A DNA stretch of 64,000 nucleotides, taken from contig DASCQM010000011.1 in assembly GCA_036013055.1 (NCBI GenBank), positions 1 to 64,000 of the forward strand, written 5' to 3'. Every line of letters starts with the position of its first letter. Position 1 is the first letter of the stretch. This DNA comes from SHYR01 sp036013055 (GTDB taxonomy: Bacteria > Chloroflexota > Dehalococcoidia > UBA2979). The translations under genes were made by a program, and so were the position numbers. The notes beneath the pieces are model-generated. The model was given only the letters and a program-made list of their open reading frames with translations, ran no database searches and was not told the origin of the DNA. Positions 63,808 to 64,000 of the stretch are shown piece by piece.

Positions 63808-64000
63808 TACGCAACGGATGGGTCGTCAGCGAATCCGGACGTTTCCGAGGAGGTGTCGCGGTACGCGGCGAGACGATCGTGGCTGTGGGTCCCGACGACA
63901 GCCTGCCGCCCGCAGATCGTGTGATCGACGCCGAAGGGCAGTTCATCATTCCCGGACTGATCGACGCGCATGTCCACATGAGCAGCGAGGAGGACCCGAC
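63780..64000 (+). CDS. Amidohydrolase (dihydropyrimidinase/allantoinase-like), partial
   Basis: The ATG at 63780 opens a frame that runs off the window after 73 complete codons. It has the N-terminal beta sandwich of cyclic amidohydrolases (DLVVRNGWVVSESG, VIDAEGQFIIPG) and the metal-binding LIDAHVHMSSEED. This fits dihydropyrimidinase, allantoinase or dihydroorotase. Overlap with the Mo-hydroxylase FAD subunit gene suggests a pathway for purine, pyrimidine or a related heterocycle: hydroxylation and then ring opening. Confidence 0.82.
   Translation, partial: MPADAADLVVRNGWVVSESGRFRGGVAVRGETIVAVGPDDSLPPADRVIDAEGQFIIPGLIDAHVHMSSEEDP

Overview
The window is GC-rich with strongly G/C-ending codons. 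It looks like chromosomal DNA of a free-living aerobic heterotroph, most likely a member of the Chloroflexota (Dehalococcoidia/SAR202-like). The clues are the Thr-Pro linker in the kinase-like protein, the two-repeat surface protein near 58.7 kb, several CaiB/BaiF CoA-transferases and luciferase-like (LLM) oxidoreductases, and a plastocyanin-like donor beside a haem-copper oxidase. The phylum is inferred from style; no 16S rRNA or marker gene is present.

Layout. 0.2-3.4 kb: tRNA-Lys, a TlpA/CcdA-like/membrane-protein operon, a divergent Rrf2 regulator and a small lipoprotein. 3.4-7.5 kb: acyl-CoA carboxylase beta subunit and two CaiB/BaiF proteins. 7.6-11.8 kb: a cupredoxin divergent from a cytochrome c oxidase operon (II-I-IV-III). 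11.7-24.9 kb: a short ORF broken by UGA, dehydrogenases, MFS transporters, methyltransferase, CoA hydrolase, a ThuA-M20-MFS-LLM run, a DEAD-box helicase and small metalloproteins. 25-30.2 kb: a secreted glycosidase-like lipoprotein, a gene-fragment junction, a DinB-like protein and a two-subunit CoA-transferase. 30.2-34.3 kb: a three-gene cassette of aminotransferase, nucleotidyltransferase-PLP enzyme fusion and LicD-like transferase. 34.5-44 kb: nitroreductase, response regulator, a kinase gene that lost its catalytic loop, acyl-CoA dehydrogenase, CoA-transferase, epimerase, cupin, a probable selenoprotein and an NDP-forming acyl-CoA synthetase. 44-49.2 kb: a FecCD-type ABC importer and a SHOCT-containing membrane cassette. 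49.2-56 kb: stress and ion homeostasis (UspA, cation exchanger, CBS protein, NhaA). 56.4-62.7 kb: a DUF169 protein, a HmuY-like fragment, a surface protein, and a zone with three copies of a tRNA-Gly 3' half plus terminator next to a tyrosine integrase. 62.8-64 kb: a xanthine-dehydrogenase-type FAD subunit and the start of an amidohydrolase.

Most notable: (1) an ORF at 41861-42460 whose only interruption is an in-frame UGA in a U-x-x-C motif, followed at the right distance by a hairpin with a GU loop, i.e. a probable selenoprotein; (2) a 12-bp word, GGGACATTCGTC, shared by the control regions of the TlpA/Rrf2 locus and the cupredoxin/oxidase locus, suggesting one regulon for copper respiration and its maturation; (3) the nucleotidyltransferase-PLP fusion/LicD cassette, a candidate pathway for decorating surface polymers with an amino-phospho(no) group; (4) repeated tRNA-Gly scars showing serial site-specific integration; (5) three internal junctions where genes have been cut.
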